Below are positions 6,305-15,269 of a DNA stretch of 56,660 nucleotides, piece by piece. Both the position numbers and the translations under genes were made by a program. The stretch's first letter is position 1. Every line of letters begins with the position of its first letter. Location: assembly GCF_000988205.1 (NCBI RefSeq), contig NZ_LAYQ01000018.1:1-56660 (forward strand), read 5' to 3'. This DNA comes from Corynebacterium minutissimum. GTDB lineage: Bacteria > Actinomycetota > Actinomycetes > Mycobacteriales > Mycobacteriaceae. Under the pieces are notes generated by a model. It was not told the DNA's origin. It worked only from the letters and a program-made list of their open reading frames with translations, and ran no database searches.

Positions 6305-8486
6305 TCTCAAGGCGATAGGCAAAGGACTTCCCGTCCTAGAGACCATTGATTCTCTTCCTTCAGACGGCCACGTCGTCGTCCAGGCCCCGCCCGGCACGGG
6401 TAAGACCACGCTTGTTCCACCGGCGTTGGCTAACCAGGTAAACGGCAAGGTTCTCGTCACCGCACCACGCCGCGTGGCGGTGCGTGCCGCGGCCAACCGC
6501 TTGCAGGAGTTGTCCGGGCAGCGCATCGGCTATGCGGTGCGCGGTGATTCCCGGAAGGGTCAGGACGTTGAATTCGTTACCCCCGGCGTTCTGTTGCGCC
6601 GCCTGTTGCGGGATCCGGAACTCACTGGTGTTGATTCCGTAGCCATCGACGAGGTCCACGAGCGCCAGCTCGATACTGACCTCGTACTCGCCATGTGCTT
6701 GGAGTTGGCGCAGCTCCGAGATGACTTTCGGGTTATTGCCATGTCCGCGACTGTCGACGCCACCCGCTTCTCCCAGCTCATGGGGAATGCGCCCATCCAT
6801 TCGACCGAGGCCATAACGTACCCACTCGACATTTCCTATGAACCGATTCCGGGACGCGCTGCAGGAGATCGAGACTTTTGGAAAGGCGTGGCCCAGGTTG
6901 CCGCGCGACAGCGCGAGTCCACGCTGGTCTTTGTGCCGGGAGTACGCGAGGTCAACCTGGTGTGTGAGGCACTCGCCGGCCATAACGTTTTTCCGCTCCA
7001 CGGCCGCCAAACCACGCAGGAGCAGGACGCTGCGCTGTATACGCGAGAGCAGCGCATCGTGGTGGCCACCTCCATCGCCGAATCTTCGCTGACCGTGCCG
7101 GGCGTGCGCACCGTCGTCGATGCCGGTTTATCCCGCGTGCCCAAGCGAGATGCGCAGCGCGGGATGAGTGGGTTGGTGACGGTGTCGACGTCGAAAAGCA
7201 GCGCCGATCAACGCGCCGGACGTGCCGGACGTGAGGCGCCCGGCACCGTCGTCCGCTGCTATTCACAGGAGGACTACCAGCACTTTTCTCCGCACGTGAT
7301 TCCAGAGATCCTTTCCGCGGACCTCACGCAGGCGGCGCTGTTCATGGATTGTTGGGGCGCGGGACCGGACTTCCCGTTGCTTGATCAAGCACCGGCACCC
7401 GCGCTTGCCGACGCCCACCGCACCCTAGATCTGCTCAACGCTGGCGAAGAGCTGGCGCTGCTGCCGACGCACCCACGGTGGGGCGCGGCACTGTTGAAGT
7501 ACGGTGCGGGGGCGGCGCAGACGATTGCCCGCCTGGATGATTCGGATCCGAAGCGGCTTGCCCGCCTGGTGCCCAACAAAGGTCCGGTGGACCCAGGCGT
7601 GGTGGTCGCAACTGCCTTCCCGGAGTTCGTGGCAAAGCGCGTGGGTGACAAGGAGTATTTGTTGGCGAGTGGCACCCGCGCGCGGTTTTTCGAGGATGGT
7701 CACGAGTGGTTGGCGGTGGCGGAGGTGTCGTTGGCACAATCTGGAAACGCCATCATTCGTGAAGCCGTGCCGATTGCGGAGAAGGACGCGCTCGAGATCA
7801 TCGGCGTGACCGAGGAAACCCGAGCTTTTCTCGACGGCCCCAAAGTGCGCGGCGTGCGCGTGCGTGCGGCAGGCGCCATCGTGTTGTCGGAGACGCCAGT
7901 GAAGGTCTCCGGTGATGAGGCGGTGGAGGCACTACGCAACTCCGGACAGGGTTTAAACCTGTTTCACTTCAGCGACAAGGCCCAGAACCTGCGGGAACGT
8001 GTGCGGCACTTACACGCTGCATACGGTGAGCCATGGCCGGACGTGGACGGTGATGATCTGAGCTGGCTGGAGCCGGAGCTGTATGAACTGGCTTCCGGTA
8101 AGCGCCCAGACATGTATCCGGCGCTGCAGCGCCTGCTGCCGTGGCCCGAAGCTAGCCGCTTGGATGAGCTCGCGCCGGAACGGTTATCGGTTCCGTCCGG
8201 ACGTGCTGCGAGGATCGATTGGTCCGGCGAGCGCCCAGTGGTCTCCATCAAGTTGCAGGAATGTTTCGGGTTGGCGGAGTCTCCCGAATACTGCGGCCAT
8301 CGCGTGCAATTTCATCTGTTATCCCCCGCCGGCCGGCCACTTGCCGTCACCGATGATCTAGCGAGCTTCTGGTCTGGGCCCTATGCCGGGGTGCGCGCCG
8401 ACATGCGCGGGCGCTATCCCAAGCACCCGTGGCCGGAGGATCCGTGGAATGCGGTAGCAACCGCAAAGACGAAGAACCGGATTTAA
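6297..8486 (+). CDS. hrpB: ATP-dependent helicase HrpB (DEAH-type)
   Basis: About 729 residues. Walker A is APPGTGKTT (residues 30-38), motif II is DEVH in AIDEVHERQLDTDL, motif III SATVD, and motif VI QRAGRAGR, the set expected of DEAH-family RNA helicases. The chain then runs through the ratchet region into an HrpB-specific C-terminus ending near YPKHPWPEDPWNA, a typical HrpB finish. Its cellular role in bacteria is poorly defined. The ATG at 6297 overlaps the acetyltransferase stop; the annotated frame upstream of it has no start supported by homology. Confidence 0.9.
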   Translation: MFDLKAIGKGLPVLETIDSLPSDGHVVVQAPPGTGKTTLVPPALANQVNGKVLVTAPRRVAVRAAANRLQELSGQRIGYAVRGDSRKGQDVEFVTPGVLLRRLLRDPELTGVDSVAIDEVHERQLDTDLVLAMCLELAQLRDDFRVIAMSATVDATRFSQLMGNAPIHSTEAITYPLDISYEPIPGRAAGDRDFWKGVAQVAARQRESTLVFVPGVREVNLVCEALAGHNVFPLHGRQTTQEQDAALYTREQRIVVATSIAESSLTVPGVRTVVDAGLSRVPKRDAQRGMSGLVTVSTSKSSADQRAGRAGREAPGTVVRCYSQEDYQHFSPHVIPEILSADLTQAALFMDCWGAGPDFPLLDQAPAPALADAHRTLDLLNAGEELALLPTHPRWGAALLKYGAGAAQTIARLDDSDPKRLARLVPNKGPVDPGVVVATAFPEFVAKRVGDKEYLLASGTRARFFEDGHEWLAVAEVSLAQSGNAIIREAVPIAEKDALEIIGVTEETRAFLDGPKVRGVRVRAAGAIVLSETPVKVSGDEAVEALRNSGQGLNLFHFSDKAQNLRERVRHLHAAYGEPWPDVDGDDLSWLEPELYELASGKRPDMYPALQRLLPWPEASRLDELAPERLSVPSGRAARIDWSGERPVVSIKLQECFGLAESPEYCGHRVQFHLLSPAGRPLAVTDDLASFWSGPYAGVRADMRGRYPKHPWPEDPWNAVATAKTKNRI

Positions 8487-9262
8487 CCCCACTGCTGCCA
8501 GGCCAGGTACACGCTCATCACCACGACGAGAGTGAGCAGTGCATAGCGGATGAGCTTCGCACCGCCGCCGAGCACTGTTCGCGCGCCCAGCTGCGCGCCG
8601 ATGATATTTGCTGCTGCGAGAACAAGTGCTAGGCCCCATACCACGTGCCCGCCCACGATAAAGACCACGAGCGCGCCGACGTTGGTACATGTGTTGACCA
8701 CCTTGGACATCGCGGCGGAGGTAAGGAAGTTCTGGGAAAAGATGGCGGTGAAGGCCATGATGAGGAACATGCCGGTGCCGGGCCCAAAAATACCGTCGTA
8801 AAAGGCAATGGCCGCCACGGCGGCTAACCCGGTCCACGTGCGCCAGCCGCCACGGATACCGTCCCCTTCGCCGCTGCCGAAGTCTGGGCGAAAGGCCACG
8901 AAAATGCCGACTGCCACCATGAGCACGATGATGACCAGCCGCATGACGTCCTTGTCCATGAGTGCGGCTGCTGCAGCGCCGAGCCCGGAACATAGGAGGG
9001 CGATAAGGCCCATACGGATGAGCTCGCCCTTCGGCGGGCGGACCTTCTTGACGAGCGTAACGGCAGCAGAGGCCGTTCCAGAGACCGCCGCCACCTTGTT
9101 CGTGGCCAGGGCGGTGGCGGGAGCAAGCTGGGGCGCGACCGCCAGAATGAGCGGAATAAGCACGAGCCCGCCGCCGCCAATGACGGCATCGATCCATCCG
9201 GCCACGGCAGCGCCAATGGTGAGAATCGTCCAACCGCTTAATCCGAAATCCATGTCCATCAT
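8483..9262 (-). CDS. TSUP-family membrane transporter (TauE/SafE)
   Basis: About 259 residues with eight predicted membrane segments in two repeats. The first holds the family signature AAVAGWIDAVIGGGGLVLIPLIL and ALATNKVAAVSGTASA; the second repeats the pattern as YDGIFGPGTGMFLIMAF. TSUP proteins export or import organosulfur anions, sulfite or related small anions. The start is ATG at 9262 or 9253, only about 13 bp from the divergent abrB-like gene, so its promoter must lie inside that gene or the message is leaderless. Its 3' end overlaps hrpB by four bases in convergent orientation. Confidence 0.88.
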   Translation of the reverse strand: MMDMDFGLSGWTILTIGAAVAGWIDAVIGGGGLVLIPLILAVAPQLAPATALATNKVAAVSGTASAAVTLVKKVRPPKGELIRMGLIALLCSGLGAAAAALMDKDVMRLVIIVLMVAVGIFVAFRPDFGSGEGDGIRGGWRTWTGLAAVAAIAFYDGIFGPGTGMFLIMAFTAIFSQNFLTSAAMSKVVNTCTNVGALVVFIVGGHVVWGLALVLAAANIIGAQLGARTVLGGGAKLIRYALLTLVVVMSVYLAWQQWG

Positions 9263-9275
9263 TAAACTCGATTCC

Positions 9276-10322
9276 ATGTCTGTTCGTACGAGATGGGTCA
9301 TCGTGGCCCCGGGGTCTGCAGCACTCGGGGCATTGTTTAGCTACCTTCACGTACCCGCAGCCTGGATCCTCGGCGCCATCGTGGTCTCGGGAGCCATGGC
9401 CTTGACGACGGGCAAAGAACTCGCCGTTAACGAGCACTTTTATTCTGTCGCCCGCGGATTCATCGGAATGATGGCGGGCATACCTTTGACCTTAGTTCCT
9501 GCCTCCACCCTCATCGGCTTTGTGCCAGCCGCGGTGACGATGTCACTCATTACTGTTTTAATCGGCGTCGCTGGCGGTGTTCTGCTGCATCGTTCGCAGC
9601 CGAAAGATATTTCCTGGGAGACCGGAATTTTATCCATGTTGCCGGGCGGGGCCTCGCTCATGCCGGCGCTAGCCAGCGAACTCGGCGCGGACTACCGCTA
9701 CGTGGCGCTGACGCAATACCTGCGCCTTCTGGCGGTGTCGGTGTCGCTGCCGTTGGTGGTCTCCTTGTTAGATGCTCCCGCTGGTCACGGTGTCGACATG
9801 AGCGTCGACGGCGAGGTCACGTGGTGGGTCGTTCTGCTGACCCTCGCCATCGCTGTGGTTGGTGAACAGCTGGGCAAGCTGGTGCGTTTGCCCGCTGCTG
9901 CTGTATTGGGGCCGCTCATCGTGACGGTGCTGGTCGCGCAGGTTATTCCAGCCGGCCACACTCTGGAGCCTCTCTACGTGTTCAAGATCATGGCGTTTAT
10001 GTCCATTGGCTGGGTCTGCGGTGGCGGGCTTTCGGTGCCAGCCTTGCGGGCCTTCGCCAAGCAGCTACCGGCGACGATCCTCTTCATCATTGTCGTGATC
10101 GGCGTGTGCGCATTGACCGCACTGCCTCTGACCGCATGGCTGGACATCACCTACTTCGAGGCTTACCTCGCCACCTCACCCGGCGCGCTGGAGACGGTGC
10201 TCGCGCTATCGGCAGAAGGCGGCGCAGGACCAGCCGTGGTGGCCGTGCAGATTATTCGGCTCATCATCGTGCTGGTCATCGCCGGCTACCTGCCGCAGAT
10301 TTTGCGGCTATTCCGCCGCTAG
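9276..10322 (+). CDS. AbrB/AbrB-like membrane protein (putative ammonia monooxygenase family)
   Basis: A 348-residue polytopic protein with about ten helices arranged as two related halves (WILGAIVVSGAMALT and AVLGPLIVTVLVAQVIP). The sequence fits the AbrB membrane protein family, often labelled putative ammonia monooxygenase; no enzyme activity is implied. Function is unproven, though members may transport small organic acids or peptides or act in envelope homeostasis. I use the ATG at 9276; the frame upstream to 8808 is the shadow of the TSUP gene. It ends four bases inside the convergent DUF885 gene. Confidence 0.82.
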   Translation: MSVRTRWVIVAPGSAALGALFSYLHVPAAWILGAIVVSGAMALTTGKELAVNEHFYSVARGFIGMMAGIPLTLVPASTLIGFVPAAVTMSLITVLIGVAGGVLLHRSQPKDISWETGILSMLPGGASLMPALASELGADYRYVALTQYLRLLAVSVSLPLVVSLLDAPAGHGVDMSVDGEVTWWVVLLTLAIAVVGEQLGKLVRLPAAAVLGPLIVTVLVAQVIPAGHTLEPLYVFKIMAFMSIGWVCGGGLSVPALRAFAKQLPATILFIIVVIGVCALTALPLTAWLDITYFEAYLATSPGALETVLALSAEGGAGPAVVAVQIIRLIIVLVIAGYLPQILRLFRR

Positions 10323-11980
10323 TCCAGAATCGTCTCGCGCAGGATCGACATCGGCACAGAACCTAGGGCCAATGCCTGGGAGTGGAAGTCACGTACGTCC
10401 ATCCCCTGTTCGACTGCGGCGTCGCGGGTCTGCTGCCACAGGCGCTGGCCCAAGGCATAAGACGGCGCCTGGCCCGGCCAGCCCAGGTAACGGGTGACCT
10501 CGAAGGAGAGGTTGGCATCGTCCATCGCGGTGTTCTCACGCATGAAGGTCTTGACGTGGGACTTGTCCCAGACACCGGACGCGGTGCAATCCGGCAGCGC
10601 CTTGCCCAAGTGGAGTCCGATGTCCACCACGACGCGGGCGGCGCGGAAGCGTTGGGCGTCGAGAAGCCCCATGCGGAAGCCCGGATCATCCATGTACCCC
10701 AGCTCCGCCATGAGTGCCTCAGCGTACAGAGCCCAGCCCTCACCGTGGCCGGAGTTCCACGTCACCGCACGGCGCCATAGGTTGAGGTCCGGCTGGGTCA
10801 GCGCGGCACCAATCTGCAGATGGTGGCCCGGCGCGCCCTCGTGGTGGACGGTGGTTAGTTCCTGCCAGGTGTGGAAAAGCTCCTGGCCAGCCGGTACGGA
10901 CCACCACATGCGGCCGGGGCGGGAGAAGTCATCAGACGGCGAGGTGTAGAAGATGCCGCCGGTGCCGGCCGGGTCAATGCAGCACTCGATTTCTTTAACC
11001 GCCTCCGGGATGTCGAAGGCGGTGCCGTCGAGGTCCTTGATGACGCGGTCCGCGGTGGACTGCATCCACTCCACTAACGCGTCGGTGCCGTGCAGCTGGT
11101 AACGCTCCTCCTCGTTGAGTTTGCGCATAGCTGCGCGCACGGTGACGTCGGAGCCGTAGAGCTCGTGGGCGATCTTTTCTTGTTCCGCCTTGATGGAGCG
11201 CACCTGGTCCATGCCCCACTCATAGGCTTCATCGAGGTCCACGACATCGCCGACGAAGAGCCTGGAGAAGCGCTCGTAGCGCTCGCGACCCACCGCGTCT
11301 TGCGATGGTGCTTGTGGTTGCAGCTCGTTTGAGAGCCAATCGGCGAACTCGCCGAAGGCTTCCTTAGCCGCGTCCACCTCTGGGCCCTCAACGCCAAGGT
11401 CCTCGAGCATGGAGCCGGCGTCGGCAAGCCGCTCGCATTGCACGAAGACATCGGAGATCTGGCGCTGCGGCGCCACCATGCCACGCGAGGCCGCCTCGGT
11501 GAGGGACTCCTTGTAGCCGTTGAGGGAGGCCGCCACCTTCGACAGGCGCGAACGCAATGCATCAAGCTGCTCCGGGGTGTCCTTCGGCATGAGCATGAGG
11601 GTGTCGCGGATGGTCTGCACCGGGGAGGCAATGTTGTTAAGGCAGCGGATGTCCTCACCGGCATGGTGCAGGTCAAGATCCAGGCAGAGACGGTCGCGCA
11701 AGACGGCGGCGGTGACGTAGTCCACCTCGTCAAAATCGTCGTCATCGTCGGATTCGTCGGTGGTGTCATCGAGGGCGTCGAGATCCGCCATCATCTCACG
11801 AGTGCGATCCGCCACGGAGGAGTAGTACTCCGGGGAGAAATCTTCCAACTCTCCGTCGAAGCCAGGAATTCCCCACGCGGTGGCAGCGGTGGGCGTGAGC
11901 TGCGCGAGGTCGTGGACGAAGTTATCGCACGACGCGTCCAGCAGCGAAGGCTGGCGCTCTGCGTTCTGGTCAAAACTCAT
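10319..11980 (-). CDS. DUF885 peptidase-like protein
   Basis: About 553 residues from the ATG at 11980 (MSFDQNAERQPSLLD). The conserved metal-binding stretch VHHEGAPGHHLQ, followed by the helix WGHGEGWALYAEALMAELG-like segment, resembles zinc peptidase (gluzincin-like) HExxH arrangements and defines the DUF885 family. The protein has no signal peptide, so it should be cytosolic. A very acidic insert (DDTTDESDDDDDFDEVDY) lies near residue 80. Substrate is unknown; peptidase activity is an inference from the metal motif. Confidence 0.82.
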   Translation of the reverse strand: MSFDQNAERQPSLLDASCDNFVHDLAQLTPTAATAWGIPGFDGELEDFSPEYYSSVADRTREMMADLDALDDTTDESDDDDDFDEVDYVTAAVLRDRLCLDLDLHHAGEDIRCLNNIASPVQTIRDTLMLMPKDTPEQLDALRSRLSKVAASLNGYKESLTEAASRGMVAPQRQISDVFVQCERLADAGSMLEDLGVEGPEVDAAKEAFGEFADWLSNELQPQAPSQDAVGRERYERFSRLFVGDVVDLDEAYEWGMDQVRSIKAEQEKIAHELYGSDVTVRAAMRKLNEEERYQLHGTDALVEWMQSTADRVIKDLDGTAFDIPEAVKEIECCIDPAGTGGIFYTSPSDDFSRPGRMWWSVPAGQELFHTWQELTTVHHEGAPGHHLQIGAALTQPDLNLWRRAVTWNSGHGEGWALYAEALMAELGYMDDPGFRMGLLDAQRFRAARVVVDIGLHLGKALPDCTASGVWDKSHVKTFMRENTAMDDANLSFEVTRYLGWPGQAPSYALGQRLWQQTRDAAVEQGMDVRDFHSQALALGSVPMSILRETILD

Positions 11981-12050
11981 AAGGGCGAAGTCTAACGAAG
12001 ATCCCGGGGGTTGGGCCAACCCAGCGCCGCCTTATTTACCAGGTTGTTAG

Positions 12051-12620
12051 CTAATTGTTGCTCCACTTACTTCCCGGGCTTGTCCATGATGCAAATTGAT
12101 CCAGGACTTCAGCTGGATACGGGCTGACCACGAGCGCGTCGAGGAAGCGTTTTTGAACGAACCCCTCCTGCACCATTGCGGAGTACATGTTTATAAACGG
12201 CTGCCAGAAACCGTTGACGTCTACTAGGCCCACCGGGCCATCGAGGTTGCCTAATTGTTGCAGGGTAAGCACCTCGGTGAGCTCCTCTAGAGTTCCCACA
12301 CCGCCCGGCAGGCACACGAAGGCATCCGCGAGTTCCTCCATGCGCGTTTTGCGCTGCGCCATGGTGTCCACGACCTCGAGCTTGGTAACCCGCTGGTGTG
12401 ACATCTCGTAATCGACGAGCTGCCGCGGGATTACTCCGATGACGGTGCCACCAGCTGCCAAGCAGGAATCCGCGACGATGCCCATCAGGCCCACGTCACC
12501 GCCGCCATAGACCAGGGTGAGGTTGCGCCGCGCGAGCTCCTCCCCCAAAAGGTGTGCGGCTTGGCCATAGGCTTCAGAGTTTCCGACGGCGGAGCCGCAG
12601 TACACAGCAACAGAATCCAT
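12051..12620 (-). CDS. LOG-family nucleotide phosphoribohydrolase-like protein
   Basis: About 189 residues with a Rossmann-like lysine-decarboxylase fold. The hallmark PGGVGTLEEL is present near residue 107, with YGGGDVGLMG earlier. LOG proteins hydrolyse adenosine monophosphate derivatives, releasing the base from cytokinin nucleotides; in bacteria most are of unknown physiological role. I choose the ATG at 12620 (MDSVAVYCGSAVGN), which begins directly with the first beta strand. It diverges from ssuR. Confidence 0.87.
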   Translation of the reverse strand: MDSVAVYCGSAVGNSEAYGQAAHLLGEELARRNLTLVYGGGDVGLMGIVADSCLAAGGTVIGVIPRQLVDYEMSHQRVTKLEVVDTMAQRKTRMEELADAFVCLPGGVGTLEELTEVLTLQQLGNLDGPVGLVDVNGFWQPFINMYSAMVQEGFVQKRFLDALVVSPYPAEVLDQFASWTSPGSKWSNN

Positions 12621-12648
12621 GAACACCACTCTAACGCAGGCACACTTC

Positions 12649-12711
12649 TAGACTATGATGTCTACTGAATCCCAATTTCTATTAGACAATGCGGTCTGCT
12701 GAATTTATACT
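12649..12711 (+). promoter_or_regulatory. Two McbR-type boxes and -10 element upstream of ssuR
   Basis: TAGAC-TATGAT-GTCTA (12649..12664) is a perfect match to the McbR operator consensus TAGAC-N6-GTCTA, and TAGAC-AATGCG-GTCTG (12683..12698) matches except for the last base. Both are followed by CTGAAT, so 22-bp units repeat with a 34-bp period. TATACT at 12706..12711 fits a -10 element and puts the start of transcription on the ssuR ATG (12718), a leaderless message. McbR represses sulfur-assimilation genes in C. glutamicum; the site identities are inferred from the consensus. Confidence 0.82.
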
Positions 12712-12717
12712 TGCGCC

Positions 12718-13794
12718 ATGATTAAATCTGGTCCCGTGTTCACTCGCCCCCGCACCCCGGCGGCGAAGTGCCTCCACATCATTCGACTCAATCCCGTTGT
12801 GACCCGCAGTGAACTTGTCGAAGCCACGGGGCTATCCCAGCCCACGATTACCCGCGCCACCGCCGCGCTGCTGGGCGCTGGGCTGATTCGCGAGCGCACG
12901 GATTTGACTCAGTCCCGCGGGCGCGGGCGCCCCACCGTGCCCCTAGAGGTAGCGGATAATAACTGGATGCTCGCCGGCATTGCGGTTGGTACCGCCTTTA
13001 CCCACATCGCCTTCTTCGATACCAAGGGGCGCACCCTCCGCGAGGAAGACGTGGCTACCCCGGTTTCGCGTTTGAGTGCAAGCGATGTCATCGAGCACAT
13101 CATCGCTGGTGTCAATCGCCTGATGACCGGCCTGGATCTCCGTTTGGTTTCAGTCGGCGTGACCACCTCCGGAAGCGTCAACGAGGCCGGACGCATCACT
13201 GCCCACAACCTGGGCTGGGACGAGATGGACATCGCCAGCCGTCTGGAGTACCAGTTCGGCGTTCCGGTTGTCGTGTCTTCCGTCATCCCCGCCATCCTGG
13301 GATCCGAGACGCAGTCCGCGGAGCTGGGCGCGGAAAAGCCCGTCATGGTGCTCTACGCGGATGACTCCGTCGGTGCTGCGCTCACAGTCGGCGATGAAAT
13401 TGTGCAGCTCGAACTCGACGGTGCTGACGCCCTGGCCACGCAGGCGATACTGAATGAGACCGGCGGAGACTCATTCCCAGACGTGGTGGCGAATGCTAAC
13501 GATCAGACGCGAGCGCTTCTCGACGACCGCGCGCGCTCCCTCGGCACCACCGCCGCTGAGCTGTTGACGGAGCACACGCCCGATACTCTCGTTGTGGCCG
13601 GCGGTGCCTTTTCGGATGATCCGGCGGCCCCGAAGCTCTTTGCTTCCGCCGTGCGCCAGGCCACCGATCACCCAGTGGAGCTGCGCATGATCCCCTCGCA
13701 CACCGAAATTGTGCGCGCCTGTACCCGCGCTGTGGCGCTCGATCCACTGCTGCGCGTACCGCTGGAGCTCGGCCGCGAGGCGAAAGCTGCCTAA
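12718..13794 (+). CDS. ssuR: ROK-family transcriptional regulator, SsuR-like
   Basis: A 358-residue ROK protein. The N-terminal winged helix (SELVEATGLSQPTITRATAALLGAGLI, about residues 26-55) precedes a kinase-fold ROK domain with the GVTTSGSVNEAGRI loop near 145. The sugar-kinase catalytic and zinc-binding residues are not evident, typical of ROK regulators. In C. glutamicum the ROK regulator SsuR activates sulfonate utilisation genes and is repressed by McbR. The two McbR-type boxes directly upstream here are the main reason for naming it ssuR. None of its expected target genes is in the window. Confidence 0.75.
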   Translation: MIKSGPVFTRPRTPAAKCLHIIRLNPVVTRSELVEATGLSQPTITRATAALLGAGLIRERTDLTQSRGRGRPTVPLEVADNNWMLAGIAVGTAFTHIAFFDTKGRTLREEDVATPVSRLSASDVIEHIIAGVNRLMTGLDLRLVSVGVTTSGSVNEAGRITAHNLGWDEMDIASRLEYQFGVPVVVSSVIPAILGSETQSAELGAEKPVMVLYADDSVGAALTVGDEIVQLELDGADALATQAILNETGGDSFPDVVANANDQTRALLDDRARSLGTTAAELLTEHTPDTLVVAGGAFSDDPAAPKLFASAVRQATDHPVELRMIPSHTEIVRACTRAVALDPLLRVPLELGREAKAA

Positions 13795-14360
13795 AAAGGG
13801 ATCGAATTGATGCCCGTAAAAAGGTGGGCCTTGAGCCCGAGGCGCTGCGCGCCAGTGACGAAGTCGGGCCGATCATCGAAGAAGTGCGTGTCCTTGGCCT
13901 GCGCGCCCAGGGCATCGACGGCCACGAGGTAGGCCTCCGGATCTGGTTTAGCTACCCCGATATCGCAGCTCAGCGTCACGGCGGCGCATTCCTGAAGCCA
14001 GGTCTGCGTCTGGCGGATCCGGGTTCCCAGTACCGGCGGCACATTCGCTAGGATGCCGACGCTGTGGCCTTGACCGATGAGGTTTAGCACCGCACGAACT
14101 ACCTGTGAGTCGGCAACCAGCAGGCGCTCAGTGTCCAGTTCGGTCGCGTGGCTGACGTCAAAGGAGTCCAGTTCAGTCAGCGCGCGGATGCGCCCCCAAT
14201 ATTGCGAATCACTCAGGTGCCCAGAATTATAAGCTGGGCGAAACTCCTCATAGAGCGACCAAAAGTGCTCCGGGTTTTCGGGACGGAGATAATCCTCCAG
14301 CTCAGCGTTCCCAGCGGGCCGCATGAGCACGCCGTAGAGGTCGAAGAGCAAAGTGGCCAT
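13791..14360 (-). CDS. HAD-superfamily hydrolase
   Basis: About 189 residues starting MATLLFDLYGVLMRPAG. The nucleophile Asp is in FDLYG (motif I), Asn/Thr position in GILANVPP (motif II), Lys in GVAKPDPEAY (motif III) and HFFDDRPDFV gives motif IV, so the HAD phosphatase machinery is complete; the second Asp of DxD is replaced by Tyr, as in other DxxG-type HAD-IA members. Substrate is unknown. The start at 14360 lies within the 3' end of the upstream membrane-protein gene, and its stop overlaps the ssuR stop in convergent orientation. Confidence 0.8.
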   Translation of the reverse strand: MATLLFDLYGVLMRPAGNAELEDYLRPENPEHFWSLYEEFRPAYNSGHLSDSQYWGRIRALTELDSFDVSHATELDTERLLVADSQVVRAVLNLIGQGHSVGILANVPPVLGTRIRQTQTWLQECAAVTLSCDIGVAKPDPEAYLVAVDALGAQAKDTHFFDDRPDFVTGAQRLGLKAHLFTGINSIPF

Positions 14361-14688
14361 GCGCCCAGTGTAGCCAGACCGCAATAGCGCCGGTCAGGGT
14401 GCCCGCCACGAAAAGCGGAAGCGACAGCGTGCCGTGGGCCCACAACGTCGAGATCGCTCCCACGAGGAACAAGCCGCCCACGCTAAACAAGGAGCGGCTC
14501 AGCGCCGTCGATGCCGCAGCCGCGCCCAACAAGAGGGCAAGTCCTGCAAACGGGCCAAGCATGACGGCAAGAGCAAAGAAGAAGGTTCCCAGCGCCATGT
14601 TCGTTGCCGCCAGCCACGTGCCGCCGACCAATGCGATCACAAGGCCGGCCAGGGCACCGCAAATGAGCATCAGGCGCGTTGTAGTCAT
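14302..14688 (-). CDS. Small four-helix membrane protein, unknown function
   Basis: A 128-residue protein, mostly hydrophobic, with helices at about 8-28, 33-55, 66-84 and 88-108, and a basic C-terminus (HWAHGHFALRPLRRAHAARWER). I do not recognise the family. Its ATG follows the ferritin terminator hairpin, whose 3' arm contains the only GGGAG that could act as ribosome site. The last 59 bases overlap the HAD gene, so the two are likely expressed together. Confidence 0.65.
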   Translation of the reverse strand: MTTTRLMLICGALAGLVIALVGGTWLAATNMALGTFFFALAVMLGPFAGLALLLGAAAASTALSRSLFSVGGLFLVGAISTLWAHGTLSLPLFVAGTLTGAIAVWLHWAHGHFALRPLRRAHAARWER

Positions 14689-14694
14689 AAAAGA

Positions 14695-14731
14695 AATTCT
14701 CCCACCAACCGCAGGGGGCTGTGGGAGAATT
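14695..14731 (-). terminator. Intrinsic terminator of ftn
   Basis: AATTCTCCCAC and GTGGGAGAATT form a perfect 11-bp stem around a 15-base loop; on the minus strand the stem is followed by TCTTTT. It lies between ferritin and the four-helix membrane protein gene. Because the downstream ATG is at 14688, read-through transcripts would have their ribosome site folded into the stem. Confidence 0.8.
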
Positions 14732-14752
14732 CGTGCAAACTATATGGCTTCG

Positions 14753-15235
14753 TTACCGTTGCGCCAGCGAACCATCGATGCGCAGCAGGCCCGAGCCGTC
14801 ATTGCCCACCAGCTTGAGCTGGTCAATGATCTCGGACACGGTGGACTCCTCCTCAACCTGCTCCTCGAGGAACCAGTTGATGAGGGCGCGGGAATCGAGA
14901 TCCCCGGCGGCATCCGCGGTGCGGGCGATCTCCCGGATCTGCTCCGAGACCTTCTGCTCATGCGCGAGGGAGGCCTCAAAGGCATCGAGCGGGGTGGCGG
15001 CCTTGACGGAGCCGACCTGGATATCCCCCAGCTCGACGCGGTAGCCGCGGTCCAGCAGGTGCTCAGCAAATTTCTGTGCGTGCTCGCGCTCTTCCTCTGC
15101 CTGCTTGAAGAACCAATCGCGCATGCCCGGGAAGGACAGGTTGTCCATCTCGTAGGCCAGCTGGGTGTAAATCAGGGCTGCGCCGTGCTCGTTGATGACC
15201 TGCTCGTTAAGGAGGGTTTGCAGCTTCTCGTCCAT
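14753..15235 (-). CDS. ftn: Ferritin
   Basis: A 160-residue bacterial non-haem ferritin that oxidises Fe(II) and stores it as a mineral in a 24-mer shell. Ferroxidase ligands are visible in LLNEQVINEHGAALIYTQLAYEM (Glu17), in AEEEREHAQKFAEHL (Glu and His near 50-53), and in LEEQVEEE near 127. The ATG at 15235 follows AAAGGAAT; the longer frame to 15316 lacks homology. A DtxR-like box lies about 105 bases upstream. In C. glutamicum DtxR activates ftn under iron sufficiency, which fits a distal upstream site. Confidence 0.93.
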   Translation of the reverse strand: MDEKLQTLLNEQVINEHGAALIYTQLAYEMDNLSFPGMRDWFFKQAEEEREHAQKFAEHLLDRGYRVELGDIQVGSVKAATPLDAFEASLAHEQKVSEQIREIARTADAAGDLDSRALINWFLEEQVEEESTVSEIIDQLKLVGNDGSGLLRIDGSLAQR

Positions 15236-15269
15236 GAAAGTGATTCCTTTCGTCTGTTTGGTGTTACCC

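Noticed and set aside
8808..9275. N-terminal extension of the AbrB-like protein
   Set aside because: The sequence is a shadow of the opposite TSUP gene and has no family similarity.
13791..14360. HAD protein as inactive because DxD is DxY
   Set aside because: Other HAD-IA groups have DxxG at motif I and are active; the remaining motifs are intact.
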